Shown: one piece after another, positions 25,920 through 35,759 of the stretch
Numbering within the stretch: the stretch's first letter is position 1
How the letters are laid out: every line of letters begins with the position of its first letter
Source of the DNA: Clostridia bacterium
GTDB lineage: Bacteria > Bacillota > Clostridia > Oscillospirales > Acutalibacteraceae
Assembly (NCBI GenBank): GCA_017621885.1
Contig: JAGASD010000001.1
Span: forward strand, 1-64,000
Direction of reading: 5' to 3'
Length of the DNA: 64,000 nucleotides
The notes under the pieces: model-generated
The model's input: only the letters and a program-made list of their open reading frames with translations
Told to the model about the DNA's origin: nothing
Database searches by the model: none
Program-made: the position numbers and the translations under genes

Positions 25920-26081
25920 GAATTAGGAATTTCGGAACGCTGACGCGTTGATTGTAATAGAGTTGAAATTTGAAAACGTAAAACTGAAAACGATAACCGT
26001 AGTACCGCACAATTATTTTAACTTATAATCGGAAACGAAGTTTCCCCGGAATTTTGCATTTTGAATTTTGCATTTTGAATT
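25899..26081. repeat. AT-rich heptamer element
   Basis: The left array (25899-25934) is a run of 7-mers GAATTAG, GAATGAG, GAATTAG, GAATTAG, GAATTTC. The core begins CGGAACGCTGACGCGTTGATT (near 25933). The right array (26050-26081) has ATTTTGC, ATTTTGA, ATTTTGC, ATTTTGA. No gene is seen in it. The left array supplies the AraC stop codon. Confidence 0.7.
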
Positions 26082-26082
26082 A

Positions 26083-26117
26083 AAAAACCGCCTCACCTTT
26101 CGGTGAAGCGGTTTTTT
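26083..26117. terminator. Bidirectional terminator between araC and nifJ
   Basis: AAAAACCGCCTCACC (26084-26098) pairs with GGTGAAGCGGTTTTTT (26102-26117), with A and T runs on either side. It serves the minus-strand PFOR gene. Confidence 0.9.
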
Positions 26118-26128
26118 GTGTATTAATC

Positions 26129-29100
26129 TTATTCAGCCTTGGGAGCGTAAAGGTCCTGGAGTCTGAGAAGGTGCTCATATCTTTCAAGAGCTGTCTGCTC
26201 GGACTGTGCGAAGAGTACTTCTGCTCTTTCGGGGAATGAACGTGTAAGAGAAGAATAACGAGCTTCGTTAAGAAGGAATGCCTTATAGTCGCCTGTTGCG
26301 GGCTTAGAGTCAATTGTGAAGGGATTCTTGCCTTCTGCCTTGAGAGCGGGGTTGTAACGGAACATATTCCAGTAACCGCATTCAACTGCTTTCTTCATTT
26401 CGTTCTGGCAGTTAGTCATACCACCCTTAATTGAGTGCATTTCGCAAGGTGAGTAAGCGATGATAAGTGAAGGACCGTTGTAAGCTTCAGCTTCTTTGAT
26501 TGCCTTGAGAGTCTGATTCTGGTCAGCACCCATAGCGATCTGTGCAACGTAAACATAGCCGTAGCTCATTGCGATTTCAGCAAGGCTCTTCTTAGCAATT
26601 GCCTTACCTGCAGCAGCAAACTGAGCAACCTGACCGATGTTTGAAGCCTTAGAAGCCTGTCCGCCTGTGTTGGAGTAAACCTCAGTATCAAATACCATAA
26701 TGTTTACGTCTTCACCGGAAGCAAGAACGTGGTCAACACCGCCGAAGCCGATGTCGTATGCCCAACCGTCACCACCAAAGATCCATACGGATTTCTTTGA
26801 GAGGAATTCTTTGTTGTCAACAATAGCTTTGCATGTATCGCAGCAAGCACCGTCACCGATAGCAGCAACAAGAGCGTCAGCAGCAGCGCCGTTCTTTTCA
26901 CCGTCGTTAACTGTGTCAAGGTATGCTTTAGCAGCAGCCTTAACTTCATCAGATGCTTTGTCAGATTCAGCAATTTCTTCAACCTTAGCAATGAGGCTGT
27001 TACGAAGAGCTGCCTGACCAAGGAGCATACCGAAGCCGTGTTCTGCGTTATCTTCAAAGAGTGAGTTACCCCAAGCAGGACCCTGACCCTTTGCGTTTGT
27101 TGTATAGGGAGATGTAGCAGCGGGACCGCCCCAGATTGAAGAACAGCCTGTTGCGTTAGAAATATACATTCTGTCACCGAAGAGCTGTGTTACAAGACGA
27201 GCATAAGCTGTTTCAGCACAACCTGCGCAAGAGCCTGAGAACTCAAGAAGGGGTTTCTTGAACTGGCTGGAGATAAGGTTTGCAGAAGAAGCAATGCCTT
27301 CTTTTTCTGTAACGTTAGCTACGCAGTAATCAAATGCTGCCTGCTGAACATCCTGGCTCTCACGAGATACCATTTTAAGTGAGTTTGTGGGACAAACACC
27401 GATACATACGCCGCAACCCATACAATCCATGGGAGATACAGCAAGAGTATATTTGTAACCCTTGTTTGTAACAGCCTTAACCTTTTCGCCGAACTTAGTT
27501 ACTTCAGGAGCGTTTGCAGCTTCTTCATCACTAAGAGCAAAGGGACGGATTGTAGCGTGAGGACATACGTAAGAGCATTTGTTACAACCGATACAGGTTT
27601 CGTTGTTCCATTCGGGAACCATAACTGCAACACCGCGTTTTTCGTAAGCGGATGCACCCTGCTCGAATGTACCGTCAGCGTGGTCTGCAAATGCAGAAAC
27701 GGGAAGAGAATCACCGTTCATAGCACCAACGGGTTTCATAATGCTGTCAACCATCTTAACAAGCTTTGCGGGGCCTTCAGATGCAACTGCTTCAGCAGTG
27801 TCAACTGCGTTTGCCCAGTCAGCAGGAACTTCAACCTTCTTGAATGCGCCGAAGCCTGCGTCAATAGCCTTGTGGTTCATATCAACGATATCCTGACCCT
27901 TTTTAAGGAATTTAAGGGCAGCGTTCTTCATATAGCCGATTGCTTCGTCCTTAGGAAGAACGTTTGCAAGAGCAAAGAAGGAAGCCTGAAGGATTGTGTT
28001 TGTTCTCTTGCCGAGACCGATTTCAGCAGCAAGGTCAATAGCGTTAACTGTGTAAAGCTGAATGTTGTTCTTAGCAATGTACTGCTTTGTTTCAGCATTG
28101 AGCTTTTCAGCAAGCTCAGCTTCATCCCACTGGCAGTTGATAAGGAATACACCGCCGGGCTTAACGTCATTAACAATCTTGAAGCCTTTTTCGATATATG
28201 CAGGTGTATGGCAAGCAACGAAGTCAGCCTTGTTTACGTAGTAGGGGCTCTTGATAGCCTTGTCGCCGAAACGAAGGTGAGAAATTGTTACGCCGCCTGT
28301 TTTCTTTGAGTCATACTGGAAATATGCCTGAACATATTTGTCTGTATGGTCACCGATGATTTTGATAGAGTCTTTGTTAGCACCAACAGTACCGTCACCG
28401 CCAAGACCCCAGAATTTGCACTCGATTGTACCTTCAGCAGCTGTGTTGGGAGCTTCTTCTTCGGGAAGTGAAAGGTAGGTAACGTCGTCGTTGATACCGA
28501 GTGTGAAGTGCTTTTTGCTGTCAGCCTTTGCAAGGTCTGTGTAAACAGCAAAGATTGATGAGGGGGGAGTATCCTTTGAACCGAGACCGTAACGGCCGCC
28601 TGATACGAAGATACCTTCCTTGTTGCAAGCGTCAAGAGCAGCAACAACATCAAGGTAAAGAGGTTCACCGATTGAACCGGGCTCTTTTGTTCTGTCAAGA
28701 ACAGCAATCTTTTTAACAGTTGCGGGAAGAGCAGCAACAAATTTTTCAGAAGCGAAGGGTCTGTAAAGACGAACTTTAAGAAGACCAACCTTTTCGCCCT
28801 TTGCAAGAAGATAATCAATAACCTCTTCAGCAACGTCGCAGATTGAACCCATAGCAACGATTACGTTTTCTGCATCAGCAGCACCGTAGTAGTTGAAGAG
28901 CTGATAATCTGTGCCGAGCTTTGCGTTAACCTTACCCATATATTCCTCAACAATTGCGGGAACATTGTCATAGTAAGTGTTGCAAGCTTCTCTGTGCTGG
29001 AAGAAGATGTCGCCGTTTTCGTGAGAACCGCGCATTACGGGGTGCTCAGGGTTAAGAGCTCTCTTTCTGAAAGCGTTAACAGCGTCCATATCGCACATTT

Positions 29101-29677
29101 CTTTAAGATCTTCATAATCCCAGATCTGGATTTTCTGAAGCTCGTGAGATGTACGGAAACCGTCAAAGAAGTTGATGAAGGGAACACGGCTCTTGATTGT
29201 TGCAAGGTGAGCAACTGCACCAAGGTCCATAACTTCCTGAGTGTTTGTTTCAGCGAGCATTGCGAAACCTGTCTGACGGCAAGCGTAAACGTCGGAATGA
29301 TCACCGAAGATGTTAAGTGCGTGTGAAGCTACACAACGGGCTGATACATGGAAAACGCTGGGAAGAAGCTCACCTGCGATTTTGTACATGTTGGGGATCA
29401 TAAGAAGAAGACCCTGTGAAGCTGTGTAGGTTGTTGTGAGTGCACCGGCTGCGAGTGAACCGTGAACAGTACCTGCGGCACCTGCCTCAGACTGCATTTC
29501 GGAAACCTTTACGGTTGTGCCGAAGATGTTCTTCTGACCCTGTGCAGACCACTGGTCAACGTAGTCAGCCATGGGGCTGGAAGGTGTGATGGGGTAGATA
29601 CCGGCAACTTCTGTGAACGCATATGATACATATGCGGCAGCGTTGTTACCGTCCATGGTTTTCATTTTTCTAGCCAT
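26129..29677 (-). CDS. nifJ: Pyruvate:ferredoxin (flavodoxin) oxidoreductase
   Basis: This 1,182-residue homodimeric-type PFOR has all domains fused. The N-terminal pyrimidine-binding region has MDGNNAAAYVSYAFTEVAGIYPITPSSP. Domain III/gamma follows (FWGLGGDGTVGANKDSIKII). Two 4Fe-4S clusters are CIGCNKCSYVCPH (~690) and CMGCGVCIGVCP (~745). The TPP domain has SCAGCAETAYARL, FGGDGWAYDIGFGG and YSNTGGQASKAS. It oxidises pyruvate to acetyl-CoA and CO2, reducing ferredoxin, and is the main pyruvate sink in anaerobic Clostridia. It is monocistronic with AGGAGG before the ATG. Codon use looks strongly biased, as for a highly expressed gene. Confidence 0.96.
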   Translation of the reverse strand: MARKMKTMDGNNAAAYVSYAFTEVAGIYPITPSSPMADYVDQWSAQGQKNIFGTTVKVSEMQSEAGAAGTVHGSLAAGALTTTYTASQGLLLMIPNMYKIAGELLPSVFHVSARCVASHALNIFGDHSDVYACRQTGFAMLAETNTQEVMDLGAVAHLATIKSRVPFINFFDGFRTSHELQKIQIWDYEDLKEMCDMDAVNAFRKRALNPEHPVMRGSHENGDIFFQHREACNTYYDNVPAIVEEYMGKVNAKLGTDYQLFNYYGAADAENVIVAMGSICDVAEEVIDYLLAKGEKVGLLKVRLYRPFASEKFVAALPATVKKIAVLDRTKEPGSIGEPLYLDVVAALDACNKEGIFVSGGRYGLGSKDTPPSSIFAVYTDLAKADSKKHFTLGINDDVTYLSLPEEEAPNTAAEGTIECKFWGLGGDGTVGANKDSIKIIGDHTDKYVQAYFQYDSKKTGGVTISHLRFGDKAIKSPYYVNKADFVACHTPAYIEKGFKIVNDVKPGGVFLINCQWDEAELAEKLNAETKQYIAKNNIQLYTVNAIDLAAEIGLGKRTNTILQASFFALANVLPKDEAIGYMKNAALKFLKKGQDIVDMNHKAIDAGFGAFKKVEVPADWANAVDTAEAVASEGPAKLVKMVDSIMKPVGAMNGDSLPVSAFADHADGTFEQGASAYEKRGVAVMVPEWNNETCIGCNKCSYVCPHATIRPFALSDEEAANAPEVTKFGEKVKAVTNKGYKYTLAVSPMDCMGCGVCIGVCPTNSLKMVSRESQDVQQAAFDYCVANVTEKEGIASSANLISSQFKKPLLEFSGSCAGCAETAYARLVTQLFGDRMYISNATGCSSIWGGPAATSPYTTNAKGQGPAWGNSLFEDNAEHGFGMLLGQAALRNSLIAKVEEIAESDKASDEVKAAAKAYLDTVNDGEKNGAAADALVAAIGDGACCDTCKAIVDNKEFLSKKSVWIFGGDGWAYDIGFGGVDHVLASGEDVNIMVFDTEVYSNTGGQASKASNIGQVAQFAAAGKAIAKKSLAEIAMSYGYVYVAQIAMGADQNQTLKAIKEAEAYNGPSLIIAYSPCEMHSIKGGMTNCQNEMKKAVECGYWNMFRYNPALKAEGKNPFTIDSKPATGDYKAFLLNEARYSSLTRSFPERAEVLFAQSEQTALERYEHLLRLQDLYAPKAE

Positions 29678-29742
29678 AGTTTTTCCTCCTGTGAATAATA
29701 TAGTAAATTTGATTTATAAGTATTATAAAAACACCACCAATT

Positions 29743-29771
29743 ATATTAGCACTATTTTTTCGTCTTGTAAA
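29743..29771 (-). promoter_or_regulatory. Promoter of nifJ
   Basis: On the minus strand TTTACA (29766-29771), a 17-bp spacer and TAATAT (29743-29748) lie about 65 bp before the start codon. Confidence 0.7.
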
Positions 29772-29873
29772 CAATAAAATGATAAAAAATTCACGAAATC
29801 TGCTGTTAAAATATGTTTTTATTAAAACTGCAGTATAGTAAAGGGCGATGCAATTGAATTTTTAATAATAATG

Positions 29874-29903
29874 TTGACAAAATGAGGGCAGGTTATATAT
29901 AAT
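29874..29903 (+). promoter_or_regulatory. Promoter of the CNNM/CorC gene
   Basis: TTGACA (29874-29879) and TATAAT (29898-29903) are separated by 18 bp, about 65 bp upstream of the ATG. Confidence 0.75.
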
Positions 29904-29967
29904 ATACTCTAATATGATGTAATTTGCCATATACATATTTCAATTTTGAAAGGAGCTAATCCGAGTT

Positions 29968-31395
29968 ATGGATGACCCCGGACCTAATTTTATTTTGGCC
30001 CAGTTTATGACACTTGCGGAAAATGCCGCAAAATCAGGTGTCGGTACAGATTTGCTTATTAAAATACCCTTGCTTTTAGTGCTTATTCTTGTAAATGCCT
30101 TTTTTGCAATGGCGGAAATTGCGGTTATATCCCTCAATGATGCTAAAATTGAGAAAATGGCTGAGGACGGTCACAAGAAAGCAAAGCTGGTACTCAAGCT
30201 GACACAAAATCCCACACGTTTTCTTTCAACAATACAGATAGGTGTTACCCTGGCAGGCTTTCTGACTTCTGCTTCTGCGGCAACGTCTTTTGCAGAGATG
30301 CTTACGGATGCCGTTATAAAGGCAGTTCCTTCATTGCCCGTTAACGTAATTTCTGCAGTTTCTGTTGTTGTGATAACTATAATTATGTCCTATTTCTCAT
30401 TGGTATTGGGCGAGCTTGCTCCCAAGAGAATCGGTATGCAGGTGCCTGAGAAAATTGCGTTTGCTGTTGTGAAGCCCTTGCTTGTTATTTCAAAAATAAC
30501 GGGACCTTTTGTTAAATTCCTTTCCCTTTCAACAAATGCCATTGTGAGAATATGCGGTTTCGATCCCAATGCAAGCGAAGAGGTCGTTACGGAAGAAGAA
30601 ATCCGTATGATGGTTGACGTTGGCGGCGAAAAGGGTGTTATTGAAGATACCCAGAAGGAAATGATTAACAATATCTTTGAGTTTGACGATATTGACGCAG
30701 GCGACATTATGACTCACCGTACAGATGTTGTTGCGGCGGACGTTAACGACATAAGCGTTGATGATTTTGTGAAGCTTGCTATTGAAAACGGCAGATCAAG
30801 AATCCCTCTCTATGACGAGGATGTTGATAATATTGTAGGTATAGTTTACGTAAAGGACCTTCTTAAATTTGTAGGTAAACAAATCCCCGCAAAGAAAACC
30901 TTGCGTGATATAATGCGTGAGCCTTACTTTATTCCCGAAACAAAGGCTTGCGGTGAGCTTTTTAAAGAAATGAGCTCACAAAGAATACAGATGGCGGTTG
31001 TTGTTGATGAATACGGCGGCACCGCAGGTATTGTGACCCTCGAGGACATAGTTGAAGCGATTATGGGTAATATTCAGGACGAATACGACCACGAGGATGA
31101 AGAAATTTCAAAAATTGACGATAACACGTTCACCGTTGACGGTACAATTGATATTGAAGAGATTGATGAGCTTATCGGCAAAGAGCTCCCTGAAGGAGAT
31201 TATGAAACTCTTGCCGGCTACATTATGGATGAGCTTCAATGTATTCCTAAGGACGGCGATATGAACGAGGTTGTTTTTGAAAACGTTAAATTTACAGTTC
31301 TCAGCGTTGAAGACAGACGAATTGAAAAAATCAAGGTTGAAATAACACCTGTTGATGAAGATTCCGAAGATGACGACGAGGATGATGACGAATAA
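29968..31395 (+). CDS. CNNM/CorC-type membrane protein ('hemolysin family')
   Basis: The protein has 475 residues. The N-terminal DUF21/CNNM domain (residues ~25-210) has about four hydrophobic segments and the landmark NAFFAMAEIAVISLNDAKIE and PTRFLSTIQIGVTLAGFL. A tandem CBS pair follows (DIMTHRTDVVAAD ... IPLYDEDVDNIVGIVYVKDLL; IQMAVVVDEYGGTAGIVTLEDIVE). A CorC/HlyC transporter-associated domain closes the protein (~390-460), with a very acidic tail (DEDSEDDDEDDDE). Homologues are implicated in Mg/Co ion efflux; the historic hemolysin label is misleading. GAAAGGAG precedes the ATG. Confidence 0.9.
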   Translation: MDDPGPNFILAQFMTLAENAAKSGVGTDLLIKIPLLLVLILVNAFFAMAEIAVISLNDAKIEKMAEDGHKKAKLVLKLTQNPTRFLSTIQIGVTLAGFLTSASAATSFAEMLTDAVIKAVPSLPVNVISAVSVVVITIIMSYFSLVLGELAPKRIGMQVPEKIAFAVVKPLLVISKITGPFVKFLSLSTNAIVRICGFDPNASEEVVTEEEIRMMVDVGGEKGVIEDTQKEMINNIFEFDDIDAGDIMTHRTDVVAADVNDISVDDFVKLAIENGRSRIPLYDEDVDNIVGIVYVKDLLKFVGKQIPAKKTLRDIMREPYFIPETKACGELFKEMSSQRIQMAVVVDEYGGTAGIVTLEDIVEAIMGNIQDEYDHEDEEISKIDDNTFTVDGTIDIEEIDELIGKELPEGDYETLAGYIMDELQCIPKDGDMNEVVFENVKFTVLSVEDRRIEKIKVEITPVDEDSEDDDEDDDE

Positions 31396-31449
31396 CATCA
31401 ACTGACATTGCATCAATTTTTGGTGCAATGTTTTTGATAGGAGAGTTAT

Positions 31450-32106
31450 ATGAAAAAGCTTATTGCGCTGTTTTTTGTGCTTGCCTTGATTGTAACGGCT
31501 GTGCCTTGCTCGGCGTATCTTTTTGAGGAAAGTTCCCTGTATACTATAGAGTTACCTGATGATTTTGAATATGTCGGCGAAGATGAATTTATCAGTGACA
31601 ACGGCGATACCTTTGCTGTTTCGTACGAGGAAAATACGGATGAATTATGTGTCGAAGACCTTGGCGATGATGATATGAAGGAATATGCCGAGAAACTTGC
31701 AACCAAAGGCGTTGAGGCATTTAAATCGCTTGACATGGAAGGTAATATAGAGATTATTTCTTATAAGAAAACAGAGAATATCAACGGTAAAACTGCTCTT
31801 GAAATTGTCTTGAAAACCTCAGTGAAAAATGAGGGCGGCGAAGGGATTTCGCATCTTCAGAAATTATACCTGTTCACCTGCGAGGAAAATATTTACAACT
31901 TCACCTTAACAGCTCAGGAAGAAAAGGACATCAACTCTCTTGACGGGGCATTAAGCACAATTGTAATAAAAGAAAAACAGATTGAAAGTAAAAAAGATAA
32001 TCTTGTAACACTCGGCATGGGTGCAGTTGTTGTGGTGCTGATTTTTGTGGGTGTTATTAAATTTATTATAAGAACACCGTATAAGAAACAGCAAAGTGAA
32101 AAATAA
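31450..32106 (+). CDS. Secreted protein with C-terminal membrane anchor, unknown function
   Basis: The 218 residues have a signal peptide (residues 1-~20, KKLIALFFVLALIVTAVPCSA), an acidic extracytoplasmic domain, and one C-terminal transmembrane helix (LGMGAVVVVLIFVGVIKFII) with a short basic tail. The middle part (ENINGKTALEIVLKTSV, LYLFTCEENIYNFTLTA) resembles small PsbP/DUF-type stress domains, but I cannot name a family. It follows the CorC-like gene by 54 bp and precedes a strong bidirectional terminator, so it may be co-transcribed with it. Confidence 0.7.
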   Translation: MKKLIALFFVLALIVTAVPCSAYLFEESSLYTIELPDDFEYVGEDEFISDNGDTFAVSYEENTDELCVEDLGDDDMKEYAEKLATKGVEAFKSLDMEGNIEIISYKKTENINGKTALEIVLKTSVKNEGGEGISHLQKLYLFTCEENIYNFTLTAQEEKDINSLDGALSTIVIKEKQIESKKDNLVTLGMGAVVVVLIFVGVIKFIIRTPYKKQQSEK

Positions 32107-32108
32107 AA

Positions 32109-32147
32109 AAATACTGATTCGGCTTTGAAACCGAGTCAGTATTTTTT
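32109..32147. terminator. Bidirectional terminator between the secreted protein and secA
   Basis: AAATACTGATTCGG (32109-32122) pairs with CCGAGTCAGTATTT (32131-32144) with one mismatch, flanked by A and T runs. Confidence 0.9.
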
Positions 32148-32151
32148 ATTA

Positions 32152-34881
32152 TCATTCATTCATACCGCAGCATTTTTTGTATTTTTTACCGCTGCCGCAG
32201 GGGCAGGGGTCGTTTCTGCCGGTTTTTTTGTCAGCCTTTTTAGGCTCTTTTTTCACGGTTCCGTCATCAGAACCGGAGGTGGATGTGATTTTAACGGTCT
32301 GTTTTCTTTCAACGGGCTCTTCTTTTCTGATTCTTGCCTGTAAAACAAAGTCAACAGTACCTTCGCGGATTCCGTTGGTCATTTCTTCAAACATATCAAG
32401 ACCCTGATCACGGAATACGATAACGGGATCCTTCTGACCGTAGCCCATAAGACCCATACTGCGTTTGAGCTGATCCATAGCGTCAATGTGGTCCATCCAA
32501 CGCATATCAACGTTTTTAAGAAGACCTACGCGCTCAATTTCCTTAACCATATCCTCGCCGTATTCTTCTTTTCTTTCGTCGTAAATATCCTGAGCCTTGT
32601 TAAGAAGAAGCTCTGTGATTTCTTCTGTATCGTCTATATTTTCAATTTCGCTTTCATCTATAAGCCAACCGTATTTTGTAGCAAGACCTTTTTTGTTCCA
32701 TTCGTCTTTGTTAACTTTGGGCGGACAGTAGAATTCAACAGATTCGGAAATTGTATCAACAATCATTTTCTGAATGAGTGCGCTTATATCCTCACCGTCA
32801 AGCACCTGATTACGCTGACCGTAAATAACCTCACGCTGTTTGTTCATAACGTCGTCGTATTTAAGAACGTTACGACGGATTGCAAAGTTATTTCCTTCAA
32901 CCTTTTTCTGTGCGTTTTCGATTGTAGAGGTGAAAAGCTTTGCTTCAACGGGCATATCGCCGATGCTCTTGAATGCGTTAAGTGTGTTGTAGAATCTGTC
33001 ACCTGCGAAAAGTCTTAAAAGGTCATCTTCTGCAGAGAGGAAGAATCGGCTTTCACCGGGGTCGCCCTGACGGCCTGAACGACCGCGGAGCTGGTTATCA
33101 ATTCGTCTTGATTCGTGACGCTCTGTACCGATAATATAAAGACCGCCTGCAGCTCTTACTTTTTCTGCTTCTGCGCTTGTCTGCTCTTTATATTTTGCTT
33201 CAAGCTCACGGAAGGTCTTTCTTGCGTTGAGAATATCTTCGTTGTCTGTTTCGGCAAAGCCTGTGGCTTCTGCAATGAGCTCATCGTCAAAATCCATTTT
33301 CTTCATTTCGGTTTTTGCCATAAACTCAGGGTTACCGCCGAGGATAATATCAGTACCACGGCCTGCCATGTTTGTAGCAATGGTAACTGCGCTGAACTTA
33401 CCTGCCTGAGCAACAATTTCAGCTTCTTTTTCGTGGAATTTAGCGTTGAGAACCTCGTGCTTGATTCCGCGTTTTTTGAGGAATCTTGAAAGCTTTTCAC
33501 TCTTTTCAATATTGACAGTACCAACGAGAACGGGCTGACCCTTTTCGTGGCATTCAACAATTGTATCAACAATTGCACCGAATTTTGCTTCTTCTGTTTT
33601 ATAAAGAACATCATCACGGTCAACGCGAGCAAGAGGCTTGTTTGTGGGGATTTCAACAACGTCAAGTGAATAGATTTCCTGGAATTCGGAGCTTTCTGTC
33701 ATAGCAGTACCTGTCATACCTGAAAGCTTCTTGTAAAGACGGAAATAGTTCTGAAATGTAATAGTTGCAAGGGTCTTGCTTTCGTGCTCAACCTTTACGC
33801 CTTCTTTTGCTTCAATTGCCTGGTGAAGACCTTCGCTGTAGCGTCTTCCAAGCATAATACGGCCTGTAAATTCATCAACAATAAGAACCTGACCGTCTTT
33901 TACAACGTAGTCAATGTCGCGGTGCATTGTGCCGTGTGCTTTAAGTGCCTGGTTTATGTGATGCTGTAAAGAAAGGTTTTCTGCATCCATAAGGTTTTCA
34001 ATATTGAAGGCTGCTTCTGCCTTTGCAATACCTGATTTTGTAAGTGTCGCGGTTTTTGCTTTTTCGTCAACGAGGTAATCGCCGCCTTCTTCTGCAACAA
34101 TATCTTCAGCGTCGGTTTTGGAGTCAAGCTCCTTAACCTTAACCATTTTGAGACGTTTAACAAAATCGTTTGTCATACGGTAAAGGTCGGTTGAAGCATC
34201 GCCCACACCTGAAATAATAAGGGGTGTTCTTGCTTCGTCAATGAGGATTGAGTCAACCTCGTCCACAATTGCAAATGAGTGGCCGCGCTGTACACGCTGC
34301 TCTGCGTACATAACCATATTATCACGAAGGTAGTCAAAGCCCATTTCGTTATTTGTGCCGAAGGTTATATCCGCTTTGTAGGCATCTTTTCGTTCTGCGT
34401 TATTCTTTTCGTGGATGATAAGACCAACAGTAAGACCCATAAAACGATAAATTTTACCCATCCACTCAGAGTCACGCTTTGCGAGGTAGTCGTTAACGGT
34501 AACAATGTGAACACCGTTACCTGAAAGTGCGTTAAGGTAAGCAGGGAGTGTAGCAACAAGGGTTTTACCTTCACCTGTTTTCATTTCTGCAATTCTGCCT
34601 TGATGAAGAATAATACCGCCGAGAATCTGTACGGGGTAGTGCTTCATACCGAGAACACGCCACGCAGCCTCACGGCAGGCCGCAAAGGCCTCGGGAAGAA
34701 TGTTGTCAAGAGTTTCACCGTTATTTAAGCGCTCTTTAAATTCGGGAGTTTTTGCCTGAAGCTGTTCGTCGGTAAGTGCGGCGTATTCCGTGTCGAGAGA
34801 AAGAACCTGATCTTTTATCTTGTTGATTCTTTTAATTTCTTTTGTGGAATAATCACCGAAAAGTCTTTTAAGGAAAGACAT
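32152..34881 (-). CDS. secA: Preprotein translocase ATPase SecA
   Basis: The 909 residues fit a full-length SecA. The order is Walker A ([13 protein letters not shown], ~100), DEAD-like Walker B ([20 protein letters not shown]), preprotein cross-linking domain, NBD2 with [18 protein letters not shown] and [13 protein letters not shown], helical scaffold/wing domains, and a C-terminal zinc-binding SEC-C tail ([18 protein letters not shown]). It drives protein export through SecYEG and serves the many secreted products encoded nearby. AGGACGATATAA precedes the ATG. The 5' side meets a heptamer element. Confidence 0.97.
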   Translation of the reverse strand: MSFLKRLFGDYSTKEIKRINKIKDQVLSLDTEYAALTDEQLQAKTPEFKERLNNGETLDNILPEAFAACREAAWRVLGMKHYPVQILGGIILHQGRIAEMKTGEGKTLVATLPAYLNALSGNGVHIVTVNDYLAKRDSEWMGKIYRFMGLTVGLIIHEKNNAERKDAYKADITFGTNNEMGFDYLRDNMVMYAEQRVQRGHSFAIVDEVDSILIDEARTPLIISGVGDASTDLYRMTNDFVKRLKMVKVKELDSKTDAEDIVAEEGGDYLVDEKAKTATLTKSGIAKAEAAFNIENLMDAENLSLQHHINQALKAHGTMHRDIDYVVKDGQVLIVDEFTGRIMLGRRYSEGLHQAIEAKEGVKVEHESKTLATITFQNYFRLYKKLSGMTGTAMTESSEFQEIYSLDVVEIPTNKPLARVDRDDVLYKTEEAKFGAIVDTIVECHEKGQPVLVGTVNIEKSEKLSRFLKKRGIKHEVLNAKFHEKEAEIVAQAGKFSAVTIATNMAGRGTDIILGGNPEFMAKTEMKKMDFDDELIAEATGFAETDNEDILNARKTFRELEAKYKEQTSAEAEKVRAAGGLYIIGTERHESRRIDNQLRGRSGRQGDPGESRFFLSAEDDLLRLFAGDRFYNTLNAFKSIGDMPVEAKLFTSTIENAQKKVEGNNFAIRRNVLKYDDVMNKQREVIYGQRNQVLDGEDISALIQKMIVDTISESVEFYCPPKVNKDEWNKKGLATKYGWLIDESEIENIDDTEEITELLLNKAQDIYDERKEEYGEDMVKEIERVGLLKNVDMRWMDHIDAMDQLKRSMGLMGYGQKDPVIVFRDQGLDMFEEMTNGIREGTVDFVLQARIRKEEPVERKQTVKITSTSGSDDGTVKKEPKKADKKTGRNDPCPCGSGKKYKKCCGMNE

Positions 34882-35092
34882 TTATATCGTCCTTTCGTAA
34901 TTGAAATTGAATTATACATATACAAAATACATTATAACACACTCCTTTAATCAATGCAAATTTTTTGTGATATTTAATTTTTTGTTTACATTTTCTTAGG
35001 ATATTGATACCATAATGGTGTAGAAATAAAAAAGTTTTGAAAAATTTGCAACAAAATGCAAATTCTGACACTCTTATAAGCGGAGAGTATGA

Positions 35093-35204
35093 AAAATGCA
35101 AAATGCAAAATGCGAAATTCAAAATTTCGGGGCGCAAAGCGCCGATTATAATTGCTGACCGCAGGTCCGTTAATTTTGCATTTTAAATTTTGAATTTTGC
35201 ATTC
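35093..35204. repeat. AT-rich heptamer element between secA and the ECF sigma gene
   Basis: Left array: AAAATGC x3, GAAATTC, AAAATTT. The core CGGGGCGCAAAGCGCCGATT contains GGCGC-AAA-GCGCC. Right array (35172-35204): TTTTGCA, TTTTAAA, TTTTGAA, TTTTGCA. The two arrays are inverted relative to each other, giving a long imperfect hairpin. No gene is seen between 34882 and 35224. Confidence 0.72.
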
Positions 35205-35224
35205 CTATACAGGATGGTGATTTT

Positions 35225-35746
35225 ATGGATATTAGCGATAATTATGCCTTACTTATTGAACGTTCAAAACAAGGTGACAGTCACGCTTTTTCACAGCTAT
35301 ATTCAATGTATGCAACGGATTTATTCCGGTTTTCAATGTATATGATGGGGTCTTACCACGATGCAGAGGAAGCCGTGCAGGAGGCTGTTTTTTCTGCCTG
35401 GCGCAATATACATACACTGAATGATCCGGCATATTTTAAGGTCTGGCTTTTTAAAATACTCTCCAACAGATGTAAGACTGAGCTTATGAAGAGAAACAAG
35501 CACGCAGATTCTTTGCCCATTGATGAATATGAATTCTTAACAGACGGCGAGGATTTTTCTTTTGACAGCACGGAGCTAAAAGAGGCTTTGCAATCCCTTA
35601 CACCGCCCGACGGTCAGATAATTGTTCTTTCCGTGATAGGCGGTTTTAAAAGTGAGGAATTGGCGGCAATTTACAGCATGCCCGCCTCTACAATACGTTC
35701 AAGACAGAAACGTGCTCTTGAAAAGCTCAGAACAATTCTTTCTTAA
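35225..35746 (+). CDS. ECF-type RNA polymerase sigma factor
   Basis: The protein has 173 residues. Region 2 is present (HAFSQLYSMYATDLFRFSMY, DAEEAVQEAVFSAWRNI), as is region 4 (QIIVLSVIGGFKSEELAAIY, MPASTIRSRQKRALEKLR). Domain 3 is absent, as expected for group 4 sigma factors. A ribosome site (AGGATGGTG) lies upstream. The neighbouring downstream gene, 14 bp away, encodes a single-pass membrane protein with a beta-propeller that is placed like an anti-sigma factor. Confidence 0.9.
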   Translation: MDISDNYALLIERSKQGDSHAFSQLYSMYATDLFRFSMYMMGSYHDAEEAVQEAVFSAWRNIHTLNDPAYFKVWLFKILSNRCKTELMKRNKHADSLPIDEYEFLTDGEDFSFDSTELKEALQSLTPPDGQIIVLSVIGGFKSEELAAIYSMPASTIRSRQKRALEKLRTILS

Positions 35747-35759
35747 AGGAGTGAATAGT

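Noticed and set aside
27557..28309. 250-codon plus-strand frame inside nifJ
   Set aside because: Shadow of the strongly codon-biased PFOR gene; no start context and no domain.
32488..33018. Plus-strand frames inside secA
   Set aside because: Phe/Val/Cys-rich shadow translations of the reverse complement of secA, without initiation signals.
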